Shown here in pieces: positions 5,982 through 7,871 of a stretch of 7,871 nucleotides of DNA. This DNA is from Paludibacteraceae bacterium (GTDB taxonomy: Bacteria; Bacteroidota; Bacteroidia; Bacteroidales; Paludibacteraceae). Below the pieces are notes generated by a model, which saw only the letters and a program-made list of their open reading frames with translations, was not told the origin of the DNA and ran no database searches. How positions within the stretch are numbered: position 1 is the stretch's first letter; every line of letters starts with the position of its first letter. The translations under genes and the position numbers were made by a program. The stretch is taken from NCBI GenBank assembly GCA_017402895.1, contig JAFPLG010000068.1, positions 1-7,871 of the forward strand. Direction: 5' to 3'.

Positions 5982-6974
5982 ATGGCTGTAACATTAGCAG
6001 ATATTAAGAAACTGCGTGACATCACCGGCGCCGGTATGATGGACGTAAAGAAAGCACTCGAGGAGGCTAACGGCGACTTCGAAGTAGCTAAGGACTTGCT
6101 CCGTAAGCGTGGTCAGGCTATCGCTGCAAAGCGTAGCGATCGTGAGGCTTCCGAGGGTTGTGTACTCGCAAAGGCTCAGAATGGCTTCGGTGCTATCGTT
6201 GGCGTGAAGTGCGAGACCGACTTCGTGGCTAAGAACGAAGACTTCGTAGGTATGGTTAAGCTCATCCTGGATGCAGCACTGGACAACAAGGTGCGCACTA
6301 AGGACGAACTGGCTGCTCTGAAGATTGGTAACTTCACCGTAACCGAGATCGTTACCGAGCGTTCGGGTGTGACGGGCGAGAAGATGGAACTGGCTGACTA
6401 TGCATGCCTCGAGGCTCCGGTAGTAGACGCTTACAACCACCTTGGCAACAAGCTCTCGTCGTTGGTAGCTGCTAACGAGGGTGCTGAGCACGAGACCGTT
6501 CACGGTATCTCGATGCAGGTTGCCGCTATGTCGCCTATTGCATTGGATGCTGACCACGTAGCTGAGGAGGTTAAGCAGAAAGAGCTCTCCGTAGCTATCG
6601 AGAAGACCAAGCAAGACGAGATCAACCGCGCTGTTGAGAACGCTATCCGCAAGGCTGGTATCAACCCGGCTCACGTAGATAGCGAAGATCATATCGAGTC
6701 GAACCAGGCTAAGGGCTGGATCACCGCTGAGCAGGCACAGCAGGCTCGCGATATCAAGGCTCAAGTAACGGCTGAGACCGAGGCTAACATGGATAAGCTC
6801 GCTAAGAAGATCGAGATGATTGCTCAGGGCCGTCTGGGTAAGTTCCTCAAGGAGAACACCCTGGTTGAGCAGGCATATATCATGTCCGAGACCAAGGAGC
6901 TCGTTAAGGATGTACTGAAAGCCAAGGGCGTTCAGATCCTCGACTTCCGTCGCATCACCCTCAACGAGGAGTAA
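5982..6974 (+). CDS. tsf: Translation elongation factor Ts
   Basis: Cytoplasmic nucleotide-exchange factor that releases GDP from EF-Tu. The 330-aa protein has the N-terminal UBA-like domain with the signature LRDITGAGMMDVKKAL (11-26), then the EF-Tu-contacting CETDFVAKN (77-85), and the core with HGISMQVAAMSP, matching the family's conserved MHVAA-type region. It is longer than the 283-aa E. coli protein, consistent with Bacteroidota versions that carry an enlarged core. ATG 5982, preceded by ACTATT, gives the universal start MAVTLADIKKLR. It is the last gene of the operon; a bidirectional terminator begins 17 bp after its stop. Confidence 0.98.
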   Translation: MAVTLADIKKLRDITGAGMMDVKKALEEANGDFEVAKDLLRKRGQAIAAKRSDREASEGCVLAKAQNGFGAIVGVKCETDFVAKNEDFVGMVKLILDAALDNKVRTKDELAALKIGNFTVTEIVTERSGVTGEKMELADYACLEAPVVDAYNHLGNKLSSLVAANEGAEHETVHGISMQVAAMSPIALDADHVAEEVKQKELSVAIEKTKQDEINRAVENAIRKAGINPAHVDSEDHIESNQAKGWITAEQAQQARDIKAQVTAETEANMDKLAKKIEMIAQGRLGKFLKENTLVEQAYIMSETKELVKDVLKAKGVQILDFRRITLNEE

Positions 6975-6991
6975 TCTCTCACTCTATGAGT

Positions 6992-7022
6992 AAAAAAAAG
7001 GAGCCACACGGCTCCTTTTTTT
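6992..7022. terminator. Bidirectional intrinsic terminator between tsf and recQ
   Basis: Eight A (6992-6999), GGAGCC (7000-7005), loop ACAC, GGCTCC (7010-7015), then seven T (7016-7022). The six-base GC-rich stem is extended by seven A-T pairs, making a 13-bp perfect inverted repeat. On either strand it reads as a GC stem followed by a U-run, so it can end both tsf and the convergent recQ transcript. Confidence 0.93.
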
Positions 7023-7056
7023 ATGGCTGTTAGCTATTGGCCTTTAGCCGTTAGCT
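7022..7056. repeat. TTAGCY heptamer array
   Basis: Five contiguous degenerate heptamers directly abut the terminator T-run: TATGGCT, GTTAGCT, ATTGGCC, TTTAGCC, GTTAGCT. On the recQ strand they read RGCTAAN-like, so most units carry TAG on one strand and TAA on the other. It lies just downstream of recQ and runs without a gap into the next array. Confidence 0.72.
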
Positions 7057-7091
7057 CCTTTCATCTTTCAGTTTTCACCTTTCATTTTTCT
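7057..7091 (-). repeat. TGAAARN heptamer array overlapping the recQ 3' end
   Basis: Five contiguous heptamers, written on the plus strand as CCTTTCA, TCTTTCA, GTTTTCA, CCTTTCA, TTTTTCT. On the recQ strand four read TGAAAGG, TGAAAAC, TGAAAGA, TGAAAGG, the same unit as at 2591-2611. The recQ stop codon (7068-7070) is the TGA of the third of these. Confidence 0.75.
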
Positions 7092-7871
7092 GCAAACATC
7101 GCATTTCCCGCAGGGCTTGGCGTCCGTCTCGCCAAAATAGGTCAGCAGTACTTGCTCGCGGCAGAACTGCGTCTGTTCGGCGTATTCTACCATCGCCTTC
7201 TGGTGCTCCGCAAAGTGCTTCTGACGCTCGTCGTAAACGGCTTCTGTCAGCCATATTTCATCTACTCGCTCGCGTGTGATGGTTACCGAGCAGGCGATGG
7301 TTCGCGGCAGGTAGGTGATGATGCCTCGTGCAGCCAGGCTGCTGAGTATCTCGTGCTGCGCCTTTTCCTCTTCGGCTGTCTGGTTGGACGTGTTGCGCGT
7401 GTCCATGTATTGCAGGTCGGTAAAGATGCCGGTATGACGCCGCATCAGCGATTGGAGCATGTCGCGTTGAGCCTGCGACAGGTCGTATTCCTGCAGTGCC
7501 TGGGGCGATACGTTGATGCGTACCCGCGGCGAGGTCTCATGCTCTTCTTCAAAGTGGATAAATCCTGCATTACTAAGCAGTTGTAGCGATGCGTAGGTCT
7601 GAATGACTGGTAGATGCATCACCTGGCATAGCTCGTCGATATGTAGTGCAAACGAGTGGCCAAGGCCGGAACCGATGCCTACTTGTAGGAAGTCGAGCGT
7701 CTTGTTGTATACCTGGTTGATGAATTCTTTCGGTGGGTAGTTGTCCACTACGCGTCTACGGGCTTTCTCTTTGTCCTTGTCGTTGTAGAGTAGTACGCAG
7801 AAGGCTGTCAGCCCGTCTCGTCCTGCACGTCCGGCTTCTTGGTAGTACGACTCCAGATGAGAGGGTAGGTC
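7068..7871 (-). CDS. recQ: RecQ-type ATP-dependent DNA helicase, C-terminal part (5' end outside window)
   Basis: Partial gene: the frame is open to the right edge, giving the last 267 residues. RecQ enzymes unwind DNA 3' to 5' during recombination and fork repair. The first visible residues contain helicase motif [14 protein letters not shown] (9-20), followed by the [11 protein letters not shown] strand. The middle (about 45-235) would be linker and winged-helix-like sequence. Near the end, C237 and the cluster CGKCDVC (C254, C257, C260) form the four-cysteine RecQ zinc-binding motif, with the typical [12 protein letters not shown] context. The protein ends seven residues later, so it has no HRDC domain and belongs to the short RecQ class. 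A GTG at 7748 is an internal Val codon, not the start. The last codons (KMKGEN, stop) lie in the heptamer repeat. It is convergent with tsf and shares its terminator. Confidence 0.93.
   Translation of the reverse strand, partial: DLPSHLESYYQEAGRAGRDGLTAFCVLLYNDKDKEKARRRVVDNYPPKEFINQVYNKTLDFLQVGIGSGLGHSFALHIDELCQVMHLPVIQTYASLQLLSNAGFIHFEEEHETSPRVRINVSPQALQEYDLSQAQRDMLQSLMRRHTGIFTDLQYMDTRNTSNQTAEEEKAQHEILSSLAARGIITYLPRTIACSVTITRERVDEIWLTEAVYDERQKHFAEHQKAMVEYAEQTQFCREQVLLTYFGETDAKPCGKCDVCRKMKGEN

Noticed and set aside
7023..7586. A 187-codon plus-strand open frame after the terminator
   Set aside because: It lies antisense to recQ, starts in the TTAGCY heptamer array and shows no domain; it is open only because one repeat unit has lost its TAG.
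1..7871. Search for CRISPR arrays, tRNAs, rRNA, insertion sequences or attachment sites
   Set aside because: No spaced direct repeats of CRISPR length, no tRNA-like cloverleaf, no transposase frame and no terminal inverted repeats were seen.

Overview
The window looks like a chromosomal housekeeping segment from a member of the Bacteroidota, most likely order Bacteroidales. Four things point there: the gene order rplM-rpsI-rpsB-tsf; an lspA gene followed directly by a DUF4296-type lipoprotein gene; a lipoprotein nitroreductase; and a promoter ahead of rplM that fits the Bacteroides form (TTTG, 20 bases, TAATTTTG). No clear Shine-Dalgarno sequences precede the ribosomal genes; the starts have A- or AT-rich leaders. 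I cannot place it at genus level.

Positions 1-3725 (+ strand) hold five tightly packed genes, probably one operon: a PrsW-family membrane protease, a nitroreductase lipoprotein, S-adenosylmethionine synthetase (metK), lipoprotein signal peptidase (lspA) and a DUF4296-like lipoprotein. Junctions are overlaps of 56, 1 and 4 bp, plus one 26-bp gap (metK to lspA) filled by a short heptamer repeat. Apart from metK the theme is the envelope: a membrane protease, two lipoproteins, and the peptidase that would process both.

Positions 3726-6974 (+ strand) are the translation cluster: promoter, a roughly 160-nt leader, rplM (L13), rpsI (S9), a 190-bp spacer with a strong hairpin, rpsB (S2 with a long charged tail) and tsf (EF-Ts). 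A symmetric bidirectional terminator at 6992-7022 closes it.

Positions 7068-7871 (- strand) are the 3' part of a convergent recQ-type DNA helicase gene that runs off the right edge.

No defence, mobile or secondary-metabolism system is present. The most unusual signal is not a gene. Several gene boundaries carry short, degenerate tandem arrays with a period of about 7 bp (2591-2611, 3866-3902, 5952-5973, 7022-7091). Each has a different core, and one forms the last codons and stop of recQ. The arrays in the rplM and rpsB leaders region also create duplicated pairing partners or micro-ORFs that could matter for regulation, though this is inference.
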